The position numbers were made by a program, and so were the translations under genes. Positions 1 to 8,047 of a DNA stretch of 20,161 bases are shown one piece after another. The stretch comes from an uncultured Bacteroides sp. GTDB lineage: Bacteria > Bacteroidota > Bacteroidia > Bacteroidales > Bacteroidaceae. The notes beneath the pieces were generated by a model. That model did no database searches, was not told the origin of the DNA, and saw nothing but the letters and a program-made list of their open reading frames with translations. The DNA lies in assembly GCA_959606905.1 (NCBI GenBank), contig CAUHML010000053.1:1-20161 (forward strand). The letters are read 5' to 3'. Position 1 is the stretch's first letter. Each line of letters opens with the position of its first letter.

Positions 1-50
1 AACTTCCTTTCGTCTAATAGTAAACTTCTCTTTTGTTATTTACAAACTTA

Positions 51-134
51 AAATGAAAGCTTCATTTTTATAAATGCAAGCTTTGTTTTTAAAAACGGAA
101 CCTTTGTTTTTATAAATGAAGATTGCATTTATAG
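51..134. repeat. Four-unit tandem array, 21-bp period, imperfect palindromes
   Basis: Four consecutive 21-bp units start at 51, 72, 93 and 114. They share a pattern near AAAYGnAAnnnTTyrTTT followed by an A/T-rich linker. TTTTT-A blocks begin at 65, 86 and 107, exactly 21 bp apart. Each unit is a rough inverted repeat. Unit 1 has arms AAATGAA (51-57) and TTCATTT (61-67). Unit 3 has AAAAAC (91-96) and GTTTTT (106-111). Unit 4 has TATAAATG (111-118) and CATTTATA (126-133). Unit 2 is the least regular. The array is non-coding as far as I can see. Function is unknown; the period equals two turns of DNA. Confidence 0.75.
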
Positions 135-150
135 ATTGGAAGGGATGAAA

Positions 151-216
151 AGCAACTTTACTGTTAATAAAAAGAAAGTTTGGACTTAATCAAGAGCAAC
201 TTTTCTATTAATAGAT
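151..216. repeat. Three diverged direct repeats, 22-bp period
   Basis: Units begin at 151 (AGCAACTTTACTGTTAATAA), 173 (AGAAAGTTTGGACTTAATCA) and 195 (AGCAACTTTTCTATTAATAG). The first and third are clearly related and lie 44 bp apart. The middle one keeps AG-AA-TTT....TTAAT in register. The third contains a perfect palindrome, CTATTAATAG (205-214). The sequence differs from the 51-134 array but the spacing is similar. No function can be assigned. Confidence 0.5.
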
Positions 217-221
217 TACAT

Positions 222-271
222 GAGAAGTAAGCAGTGTTGAGAGAGAAGTAATCAACAAAGCTTACTTCTCT
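222..271. repeat. Nested inverted repeats with two alternative stems
   Basis: GAGAAGTAAGC (222-232) is a perfect inverted match of GCTTACTTCTC (260-270). A second copy of GAGAAGTAA (243-251, 21 bp downstream of the first) can instead pair with TTACTTCTC (262-270), giving a 10-bp stem if A242-T271 is counted. TGTTGA (235-240) and TCAACA (252-257) form a further small stem. The two long stems share their 3' arm, so only one can form at a time. No T-tract follows, which argues against a classical terminator on the + strand. Confidence 0.6.
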
Positions 272-511
272 GCGTCGTTAGCATAGATACACCACAAGAA
301 TATCAATTGGTATACAACTTTATAGGTCTTATATCAATGATAAACACATGGCTTAAATATGCATATTGATAAACGTACGGCATGAAAATAAAACTGATTG
401 CATTATTTATAATGATGAGATCATTGAAAAATGGAAGAGGCAGACTCTTAGATTGTGTGAACTTAGTAGTGAAGTAATTGTTGAAAAATAGAGGTACTTG
501 ATAAAATAGAG
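272..511. other. Non-coding AT-rich region upstream of the regulator
   Basis: No convincing gene is seen on either strand. Small repeated elements occur: ATATCAAT (331-338) opposes ATTGATA (365-371), and TGATAAAC is repeated directly at 338-345 and 367-374. These are short enough to be chance in AT-rich DNA. Confidence 0.5.
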
Positions 512-541
512 TTGCATTTTCCGTATAAAAACGTATCTTTG
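512..541 (+). promoter_or_regulatory. Bacteroides-type promoter for the regulator gene
   Basis: TATCTTTG (534-541) matches the Bacteroides -7 consensus TAnnTTTG exactly. A TTG at 512-514 lies 19 bp upstream, the spacing expected for the -33 element. Transcription would begin roughly at 545-550 and leave a leader of about 85 nt before the ATG at 632. Confidence 0.7.
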
Positions 542-631
542 TGTAAAGAGAATCAAAGACATCGATTATTAATGGCTATTTTTTTCGCACTGCGAAACAA
601 AACATATAAGCGATTGCCTGATATTTAATAG

Positions 632-3600
632 ATGATATTAATGATTAACACAATGAAAATGCGCTTGATTTTTCCTTTTGTTCTATTGATTTATTCATTG
701 GTCTGTCAGGCAGATGGCGGTAAAGATTCATATATCTTCCGGAAAGTAGATTATCAGCAAGGATTATCTAATAGCGCTGTGCTTTGTCTTTTTCAAGACA
801 ATACAGGGTTGATGTGGTTCGGTACTTACGATGGTGTCAATTGTTATGACGGCAGAAGCATGGAAGTTTTCCGTTCCGATTTTTCAGCTCCCAAGGCTTT
901 GAGTAACAACGTAATCCATTCTATTCAGCAGGCGGATAATAATTGTTTGTGGATTTCTACCCATTTGGGGATCAATCGTCTTTCACAGGATTCACGGCAA
1001 GTTGTCGGATATTATGACTTTACAGATGATTATTATCTACATTCCAATTCTAAAGGAAACACATGGGTGGTGAGTCATGGTGGAATTTTCTACTATAATA
1101 CATCTTATAAACGATTTGTACAGATTAAGAATCTGAAAGTACCCGTAGAAGATATGGATAAACGGGCGTTCGTCACGGATGATGGTGTTTTGTGGATTTT
1201 CACTCAACAAACAGGGGAGCTGTTACAGGTTTCGCAGGATGCTTTTGATTGTGACACATTATCAATTCATTCAACTGTTTTATCTACTAATTTTCATGCG
1301 AAACCTATTGAAGATGTCTTTTATCAGAATGGCGTTCTTTGTTTCATCGATAGTGAGCATGATCTTTATGTTTATGATATTTCCCGACAATCTAAAATTT
1401 ATATTCGTAACCTTTCTTCATTAGTGCAGAAGAATGGAACTATTGCAGGAATAGCCCTTTTCTATGAAGATATTATTATTGGTTTTCGAACGAATGGGTT
1501 AGTCCGTCTCCGTACTTCACAAAAATATAAAGAAGAAGTGGTCGACCGGAATGTGCGTATATATAGTATTTATCGAGATCCTCATCAGAATGTCTTATGG
1601 GTTGCTTCGGACGGACAAGGAACGATTATGTATGCTAAGAAATATTCTATTGCCACCAATTTGATGCTCAATCAACTGTCATCTAACTTAAGCAGGCAGG
1701 TACGTTCTGTTATGACAGACAATAGTGGTGGGCTATGGTTCGGGACGAAGGGTGATGGACTGTTGCATATACCGGATTATCGTGAGAATGAGGAGGCTTC
1801 TGCCGTTACAGTTTACTCTCCTGAAGGTAAGCAAAATGTTGTGTCTTATATACGATGGAATAAAGAATTTCCTGTTTATAAATTGGTTCAAAGCCGTTAT
1901 ATGGATGGCTTTTGGATAGGATCTGGAGATCCGGGACTATTTTACTATTCTTTTGAAGACAAAGCTTTGCATTCTGTGGAGAATCTGCCGGCACAACCCA
2001 CCGAGATACATGGCATTTATGAGGAAAATGATAGTGTACTTTATGTGGTGACAGCCGGTTCCGGTTTTCATAAATTAATACTTGAGAAGCAGGCAGGTAC
2101 CATTCGTTTCAAGTCGCAGAAAAGTTATCATTTTTTTCACGGTCAGCGAGAAATTACGATGTTCTATCCAATGCTGCCCGAAGGGGATTCTATTTTGTGG
2201 CTTGGCAGTCGGGAGAAAGGACTCGTACGGTTTGATAAGCGGACTGAAGAATATAAAGTGATTTCTTTGAAAGAAATGCTTCATAAGTCGGTAGACGATG
2301 TGCTTAGCCTGTATCGGACCAAAGAAGGGCTGTTATATGTAGGGACAACATCAGGGTTGGTATGTCTGAATTCTAATGGAAAACAGATGAAAGCTACTTA
2401 TATCGGACGGGAGCAAGGTTTGCTCAATGATATGATTCATGGTGTACTTGAAGATGAGAACGGACTCTTATGGCTTGGTACGAATCGGGGGCTGATTAAA
2501 TATAATCCGATAAATGGCTCATCACATGCCTACTTTTACAGTGCAGGTGTTCAAATCGGCGAGTTTAGCGATGATGCTTATTACATGTGCCCATATACAC
2601 AGGAGCTTTTTTTCGGTGGGATTGACGGGTTGCTTTATTTGGATAAAGAGGTGCAGGCTGCTCCGGAATTTTATCCGGATATTTTGTTACGTAAGTTGAC
2701 TGTTGGACATACGCAAGTGGTTCAGGGGGATGGAGATTACTATACAGACGATGGTAAGGCATTACAGTTGAAGGGGACGGAGGTTTCATTTGCACTTTCT
2801 TTTGTTGTTCCGGATTTTTTATCAGGAGAAGATATAGAATATTCTTACCAGTTGGAAGGATATGATAAGGATTGGACCTCTTTTAGTAGTATTAATGAAG
2901 CCTCATATACAGGAGTGCCGGCAGGTGATTATATCTTTAAGGTACGCTATAAGAGGGATGTATTTGATACGGAATATCGGCATTTTTCTATTCCGGTATA
3001 TATCCTTTCTCCCTGGTATCGATCGGTGGCGGCTTATTTTGTTTATTTGGTCATTTTCTTGTTGTTGTTAGGGTACGTGATATATTTACTACGCAAAAAC
3101 TACCTTCAGGAACGGATGATGAAAACACTGATGGGGACAGAAAGTTGCCGGAAATCCGAGACTGTATATACAAACCGTAGGATGCTTGAAGATTTTACTC
3201 TCATTTATAATTATTGTGACCAATTGCGTGCTGAGAATCTTTCTTATGAGCAATGTCTTGAGAAAGTGTCACTGATACGCGAAACTGTGATGAGCGCACT
3301 TCTTAATCCTGACGCTCTGTTTTTGGAAGAACTTAGACAATTCTTTCCGGATCGGTTTATTGTTTCTGCACGTATGAGTATACAGGGAGTTTCTCAAGAG
3401 GTGTTGCGTACGTTGGAAGAACAAGGGATTGATCATTCTTCTATATCGTCAATGATTCCGGAACACTTAACATTTCCAGTTTACAAGAATGCATTATACA
3501 GTATTCTTTATTGCTGCTATCTCCGGATTACTGAAATGAAGGGTACTCATGGCGTAATAGTAGAAATGTCAGAACAGGATGGTAAGATGCAGCTACATTT

Positions 3601-4600
3601 TTCTTCTAAAGATGCTACTGCGAAAGCGTTGTATGAATATCTTTCAGATAAAGCTTCTTCAGTGACGGAGAAAGATTCCGATCATGTGTTTGTTGTGCAT
3701 TTACTTTTAGGTTTTGTACGGTCAGCTTTGGAACGTATTCATGCCGTTCTTCGTTATGATGATGATGAGAGTGGTAGTCGGTTGACGATTATCTTTGAAC
3801 CGGCGGTCTTGACAGTAGCAGGTGAACAAGGGAAAAAAACTGTGCTTTTGTTGGAAGACAGAGATGAAATGACTTGGTTGATTAGTAATTTCCTGGCTGA
3901 TGAATACGTGGTTCATCAAGTAAAGAGTGTGCAGCTTGCTTTTGACGAAATTCGTCGGTCGGCTCCGGCTCTATTATTAGTGGATATGACAATGTATGCC
4001 AATGCTGAAAGTACTTTTATGGAGTATGTTAGCCGGAATCGTACTCTGCTTTCAAAGACAGCTTTTATTCCATTGTTAACCTGGAAAGTTGGTTCGGCCA
4101 TTCAGCGGGAACTGATCTTGTGGTCTGATTCTTATATTGTACTTCCTTATGATATATTATTCTTGCGGGAAGTTGTCCATAATGCTATTTATGGAAAGCG
4201 GGAAGCGAAGCAGATATATATGGAGGAACTGGGAGATTTGGCGGGACAGATTGTCTGTACAACTACCGAACAAGCTGATTTTATTCGTAAATTGTTAAAG
4301 GTGATTGAAGAAAACCTGGACAAGGAAGAACTGGGCTCAACGTTGATCGCTGATCGTATGGCAATGAGTTCCCGTCAGTTCTATCGTAAATTCAAGGAAA
4401 TTTCCAATACTGCTCCCGGTGATTTAATAAAGAGTTACCGTATGGAAAAGGCAGCCCGCCTGTTACTTGATGAAGAACTTTCTATTCAAGATGTTATTAT
4501 GGAGGTCGGTATTTCCAGCCGGTCTTATTTTTATAAAGAGTTTACCCGTCGGTTCGGGATGACACCGAAAGATTATCGGGAACAGCGAAAGGTATGCTGA
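632..4600 (+). CDS. Hybrid two-component-like sensor/regulator with degenerate kinase and AraC output
   Basis: Likely the inner-membrane sensor and transcription activator of this PUL. Order of domains: signal peptide or membrane anchor (about 1-27); periplasmic beta-propeller repeats of the reg_prop type, for example GLMWFGTYDGVNCY, GGLWFGTKGDGLLHI and GLLWLGTNRGLIKYNP; a Y_Y_Y domain near 735-785; a membrane span near 800-821 (FVYLVIFLLLLGYVIYLL); a poorly conserved kinase-like stretch (about 835-1065); a receiver-like domain (about 1068-1190); and an AraC-type HTH (about 1220-1322, ending GMTPKDYREQ). There is no histidine between the membrane span and about residue 934, so the HisKA phosphoacceptor is missing. 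The N box and G boxes of the ATPase are not recognisable. The receiver keeps E1075/D1076, D1118 and T1150 but has Leu1171 where the conserved Lys is expected. Start codons at 653 or 659 are also plausible and would give a cleaner signal peptide. It is transcribed in the same direction as the PUL. The class and AraC domain are certain; the signalling mode is inferred. Confidence 0.93.
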   Translation: MILMINTMKMRLIFPFVLLIYSLVCQADGGKDSYIFRKVDYQQGLSNSAVLCLFQDNTGLMWFGTYDGVNCYDGRSMEVFRSDFSAPKALSNNVIHSIQQADNNCLWISTHLGINRLSQDSRQVVGYYDFTDDYYLHSNSKGNTWVVSHGGIFYYNTSYKRFVQIKNLKVPVEDMDKRAFVTDDGVLWIFTQQTGELLQVSQDAFDCDTLSIHSTVLSTNFHAKPIEDVFYQNGVLCFIDSEHDLYVYDISRQSKIYIRNLSSLVQKNGTIAGIALFYEDIIIGFRTNGLVRLRTSQKYKEEVVDRNVRIYSIYRDPHQNVLWVASDGQGTIMYAKKYSIATNLMLNQLSSNLSRQVRSVMTDNSGGLWFGTKGDGLLHIPDYRENEEASAVTVYSPEGKQNVVSYIRWNKEFPVYKLVQSRYMDGFWIGSGDPGLFYYSFEDKALHSVENLPAQPTEIHGIYEENDSVLYVVTAGSGFHKLILEKQAGTIRFKSQKSYHFFHGQREITMFYPMLPEGDSILWLGSREKGLVRFDKRTEEYKVISLKEMLHKSVDDVLSLYRTKEGLLYVGTTSGLVCLNSNGKQMKATYIGREQGLLNDMIHGVLEDENGLLWLGTNRGLIKYNPINGSSHAYFYSAGVQIGEFSDDAYYMCPYTQELFFGGIDGLLYLDKEVQAAPEFYPDILLRKLTVGHTQVVQGDGDYYTDDGKALQLKGTEVSFALSFVVPDFLSGEDIEYSYQLEGYDKDWTSFSSINEASYTGVPAGDYIFKVRYKRDVFDTEYRHFSIPVYILSPWYRSVAAYFVYLVIFLLLLGYVIYLLRKNYLQERMMKTLMGTESCRKSETVYTNRRMLEDFTLIYNYCDQLRAENLSYEQCLEKVSLIRETVMSALLNPDALFLEELRQFFPDRFIVSARMSIQGVSQEVLRTLEEQGIDHSSISSMIPEHLTFPVYKNALYSILYCCYLRITEMKGTHGVIVEMSEQDGKMQLHFSSKDATAKALYEYLSDKASSVTEKDSDHVFVVHLLLGFVRSALERIHAVLRYDDDESGSRLTIIFEPAVLTVAGEQGKKTVLLLEDRDEMTWLISNFLADEYVVHQVKSVQLAFDEIRRSAPALLLVDMTMYANAESTFMEYVSRNRTLLSKTAFIPLLTWKVGSAIQRELILWSDSYIVLPYDILFLREVVHNAIYGKREAKQIYMEELGDLAGQIVCTTTEQADFIRKLLKVIEENLDKEELGSTLIADRMAMSSRQFYRKFKEISNTAPGDLIKSYRMEKAARLLLDEELSIQDVIMEVGISSRSYFYKEFTRRFGMTPKDYREQRKVC

Positions 4601-4671
4601 TTGTCAGGTTAAATTCTTTCGTATAGGTGATTAGTTGGGAAACATTATTATTTATTTGTTTGTCACAACCT

Positions 4672-4760
4672 TGTGCTCTAAATTCCTTTTGTCGATTTTA
4701 TTGTATTGATTATTAGTGTGTTAATCTGTGCTCTAATTTACCATTCTGTGCTTTAGATAT
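4672..4760. promoter_or_regulatory. Candidate operator: three TGTGCTYTA direct repeats
   Basis: TGTGCTCTAAATT (4672-4684), TGTGCTCTAATTTA (4727-4740) and TGTGCTTTAGATAT (4747-4760) lie in the same orientation between the regulator and the susC-like gene. The last two start 20 bp apart and the first two 55 bp apart. Paired direct repeats about two helical turns apart are typical of AraC-family binding sites, so I infer that the adjacent regulator binds here. A related TGCTTTAATTT occurs upstream of the first GH92 gene at 9858-9868. Confidence 0.5.
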
Positions 4761-4766
4761 GTGTCT

Positions 4767-4817
4767 TTATTTTGCCGTTTTTTTGGCAAGGTAGAGCATT
4801 GGACTTTTATTCGAATA
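4767..4817 (+). promoter_or_regulatory. Weak candidate promoter and leader palindromes before susC-like gene
   Basis: TTATTTTG (4767-4774) is an imperfect match to the TAnnTTTG element and sits just downstream of the third operator-like repeat. No good -33 element is visible, as expected for an activator-dependent promoter. Downstream are TTGCC/GGCAA (4772-4776 and 4785-4789) and a perfect 10-bp palindrome, TATTCGAATA (4808-4817). If the promoter is right, these lie in the leader. Confidence 0.3.
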
Positions 4818-4882
4818 GCCTTTATTTGCAACAATCTTTTTAAAGGGAATTAACCTTATTACTAATCAAATTTAAAGGAATT

Positions 4883-7800
4883 ATGAATGAAAAACTAAAG
4901 TATCTTACCTTATTTGTAATAGGTATGATGTTGAGTTTGGGCATGAATGCTCAATCTGTAAAATCAATCTCCGGTACGGTAACCGATGATCAGGGAGAGG
5001 CGGTTATCAGTGGTACGGTGAAAGTTAAAAACGGTAGTACAGGAACAATCACTGACATTAACGGTAAATACACTCTCTCTGTTCCTTCCAATGCCACCTT
5101 GGTGTTTTCGTATATTGGTTATATCACACAAGAATTTAAAGTCTCGGAATTAAAGAGTAATGTTCTGAACGTAGTTCTGCAATCGGATACGAAAGCACTG
5201 GACGAAGTAGTCGTTGTAGGTTATGGTACCATGCGCAAATCAGACTTGACGGGTTCCATTTCCACAGCCAAAGGTAAAGACATGCTGAAAGCACAATCAT
5301 TCAATGCGCTTGACGGATTGAAGGGTAAAGTGGCCGGTGTGAATATCTTCTCTAATACCGGTCAGCCGGGTGGAGAATCACGTGTCATCATTCGTGGTAT
5401 TTCTACTATCAACGCATCGGCATCACCGCTGTACGTAGTCGATGGAGTGGTGATGTCAAACTTCGAATTGCTTAATCCGAATGATATCGAATCTATCGAA
5501 GTATTGAAAGATGCTTCCTCTGCTGCCATCTATGGTGCCCGTGGTGCGAATGGTGTTATCATGGTGACTACCAAGCGCGGTAATGCAGGAAAAGGAGTCC
5601 ATGTTTCCTATGATGGTTCATTGTCTATCGGTAAGATGGCTAGAAAAATAGACGTAATGGATGCTAACGAATGGATGTCTACCTTCAAGCAGGGATTGGA
5701 AAATGCCAACGAATTTCAAGGCAAGAACTTCACAACTGATCTGTCACAGATATTCACAGACGAACGTTTGTTCAATGCAGACGGTTCTCCGAAATATAAT
5801 ACCAACTGGCAGGATGAAGCATCCCGCACTGCCATCTCTCATAACCATCAGATCAGTATCCAACGTACAGGAGAAGGATCTTCTATCGGAGCATTCATCA
5901 ATTATACCGATCAACAGGGTATTTTGTTGAATTCTTACTTCAAACGTATCAATGCAAAATTGGCATATGATGACAAACCGACTGATTGGCTGTCTACTTC
6001 CGTTAATTTATTAGTAAATCATACTTGGGGTAATAGAACTTCTGATAACCCTTACGGACAAGGCGCATTGCGTACAATGATCGAACAGTTGCCTTTCTTA
6101 CCGGTTAAGCTGGATGGTGAATATACGCAGACGAACATTATTAATACAAGCTCTATTCTCAATAATCAGACTGATCCTAATAGCGGAAAACAAGGATTCA
6201 GCCCGGAAGGTGTAGGTAATCCCGTTGAGTTGCTCGAACGGATGCAGGCTATGCAATATCGTACGCAGATTTTTGGTAATGCTGCTTTGACTTTCCATCT
6301 CATGAAAGGATTGGATCTGAAGACCCAGTTCGGTATCGACTATCACAATAATCGTGATGCTAACTATACGCCGTTCACTCCGCGTCCGATGATTAATCAA
6401 AGTTCCGAGGGAGCAGCTTCTGCAAATAACTCCAACTCTTTGTATTGGCAGGAAGAAACCTATTTGACTTATGTGAAAGATATAAACAAACATCACATTA
6501 ATGCAATGGCGGGTATGTCTTGGCAAGAGTATAATTATACCAAATTCGAAGCTTCCGACAGTAAGTATATTGATGACTTCTACGGATATTATAATTTAGG
6601 TTCCGGAACGAACCGTCCTTCTGTAGGCAATGATTACGACAAGTGGGCGATGAACTCTTATTTCTTGCGTCTGGCATATTCTTATGACAACAAGTATATG
6701 GCTACCGTAACCGGTCGTTATGATGGCTCTTCCAAATTCGGACAGAACAATAAATATGCATTTTTCCCGTCAGTCGGCTTGGGTTGGATGATTTCTAATG
6801 AAGACTTTTTGAAAGATAACTCATTGATCAGCAAGCTGAAATTACATACTTCTTACGGTCTGACAGGTAATTCGGAAATTGGTACATATAAATCATTGGC
6901 TACGGTGAGCCAGTCGAATACGATCATTGGTGATGCTCTGCATGTAGTGTCTTATCTGGACAATATGCCTAATCCGGACCTGAAATGGGAAAAGACAGGA
7001 CAGTGGGACTTAGGATTCGAGTTGGGTTTATTCAATAACAGACTGAATTTCGATATTTCCTATTATTATAAGTATACTTCGGATTTGTTGCTCGACCGTC
7101 CGGTTCCTGAATCAACAGGTTACTCTTCCATTATGGATAATATTGGAGCCGTTTCCAATCGTGGTGTAGATATTCTGGTTACAGCATATCCTATTCAGAC
7201 ACATGATTTCCAGTGGACTTCCACTCTTAATTTAGGTTTCAACAAAAACCGTGTAGAGAAGTTGGATGAAAGTGCATCTGTTGATCCTGTCACCGGTAAG
7301 CGTCAGATTACGACCGACGGTTTTGTGGGTTACGATATGTTGATTCGTGAAGGTGAAGAGCTTTCCTCTTTCTATGGTTATAAGCGTGCCGGTATTTACG
7401 ATGGTATTCCGTCTAACTGGGATCCGGAGACAATGAACATACCTTCCACTATTGGTGAAAAGGTAACTTATAAGAAACGCGAAATTATCGGTAACGGATT
7501 ACCTGACTGGATGGGCTCATTCATCAATACCTTCAATTATAAAGGATTTGATTTGACTTTAGACTTCCAGTTTACATGGGGGGTGGACGTGATGCAAGAA
7601 TATTATCACTCTACTGTAGCCCGTTTCCTAACTAACGGTATAGACCGTCTTTATAAGGAAGCATGGCATCCAACTCTCAATCCGTCGGGTAAAGAACAGG
7701 CAATTCGTCTGAATAACTTTGGTCAGGGAGCTAATAACCAGGCAGATGATGACTGGGTTTGCAATGGTTCTTATTTGCGTTGTAACATGATTCAGCTCGG

Positions 7801-8020
7801 ATATACCTTCAATCCGACACTGATTAAGAAGATCGGTCTGTCTTCATTGCGTTTGTATGCGAATGTGAATAACGCATTCCTGATTACTTCTAAGGACTAT
7901 AACGGATATGATCCGGATAACTCATCTCGTTTAGGTGACAACAAATGGGGGGCTAACCGCCAATTCTTCACCTATCCGCGTCCGAGAACGTTTACGTTCG
8001 GTCTTAATGTAGCATTTTAA
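4883..8020 (+). CDS. SusC/RagA-like TonB-dependent outer-membrane transporter
   Basis: Outer-membrane beta-barrel that imports a glycan using TonB energy, capped by the SusD-like lipoprotein encoded next. The 1045-residue product has a signal peptide ending near MNAQ (about 1-24) and a carboxypeptidase-D-like regulatory domain (about 28-113: ISGTVTDDQGEAV, GTITDINGKYTLSV, VFSYIGYITQE). The TonB-box/plug start DEVVVVGYGTMRKSDLTGSI lies near 106-126 and the plug ends near GANGVIMVTTKRG (about 220-233). The barrel runs to an aromatic C-terminus (TFTFGLNVAF), the usual outer-membrane assembly signal. There is no N-terminal STN domain, so it is not expected to signal through an anti-sigma factor; this fits control by the neighbouring AraC-output regulator. 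Length is normal for the family. The gap to the SusD-like gene is 27 bp, so the two are almost certainly co-transcribed. The substrate cannot be read from this protein alone. Confidence 0.97.
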   Translation: MNEKLKYLTLFVIGMMLSLGMNAQSVKSISGTVTDDQGEAVISGTVKVKNGSTGTITDINGKYTLSVPSNATLVFSYIGYITQEFKVSELKSNVLNVVLQSDTKALDEVVVVGYGTMRKSDLTGSISTAKGKDMLKAQSFNALDGLKGKVAGVNIFSNTGQPGGESRVIIRGISTINASASPLYVVDGVVMSNFELLNPNDIESIEVLKDASSAAIYGARGANGVIMVTTKRGNAGKGVHVSYDGSLSIGKMARKIDVMDANEWMSTFKQGLENANEFQGKNFTTDLSQIFTDERLFNADGSPKYNTNWQDEASRTAISHNHQISIQRTGEGSSIGAFINYTDQQGILLNSYFKRINAKLAYDDKPTDWLSTSVNLLVNHTWGNRTSDNPYGQGALRTMIEQLPFLPVKLDGEYTQTNIINTSSILNNQTDPNSGKQGFSPEGVGNPVELLERMQAMQYRTQIFGNAALTFHLMKGLDLKTQFGIDYHNNRDANYTPFTPRPMINQSSEGAASANNSNSLYWQEETYLTYVKDINKHHINAMAGMSWQEYNYTKFEASDSKYIDDFYGYYNLGSGTNRPSVGNDYDKWAMNSYFLRLAYSYDNKYMATVTGRYDGSSKFGQNNKYAFFPSVGLGWMISNEDFLKDNSLISKLKLHTSYGLTGNSEIGTYKSLATVSQSNTIIGDALHVVSYLDNMPNPDLKWEKTGQWDLGFELGLFNNRLNFDISYYYKYTSDLLLDRPVPESTGYSSIMDNIGAVSNRGVDILVTAYPIQTHDFQWTSTLNLGFNKNRVEKLDESASVDPVTGKRQITTDGFVGYDMLIREGEELSSFYGYKRAGIYDGIPSNWDPETMNIPSTIGEKVTYKKREIIGNGLPDWMGSFINTFNYKGFDLTLDFQFTWGVDVMQEYYHSTVARFLTNGIDRLYKEAWHPTLNPSGKEQAIRLNNFGQGANNQADDDWVCNGSYLRCNMIQLGYTFNPTLIKKIGLSSLRLYANVNNAFLITSKDYNGYDPDNSSRLGDNKWGANRQFFTYPRPRTFTFGLNVAF

Positions 8021-8047
8021 TTCACCGTTATAAAAACTATAAGAATT

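Noticed and set aside
300..313. ATATCAATTGGTAT near-palindrome
   Set aside because: Short, with one mismatch, in AT-rich DNA, and with no second copy in register; likely chance.
4883..5220. STN domain in the SusC-like protein, which would imply anti-sigma signalling
   Set aside because: The mature N-terminus goes directly into a carboxypeptidase-D-like domain; there is no room for an STN domain.
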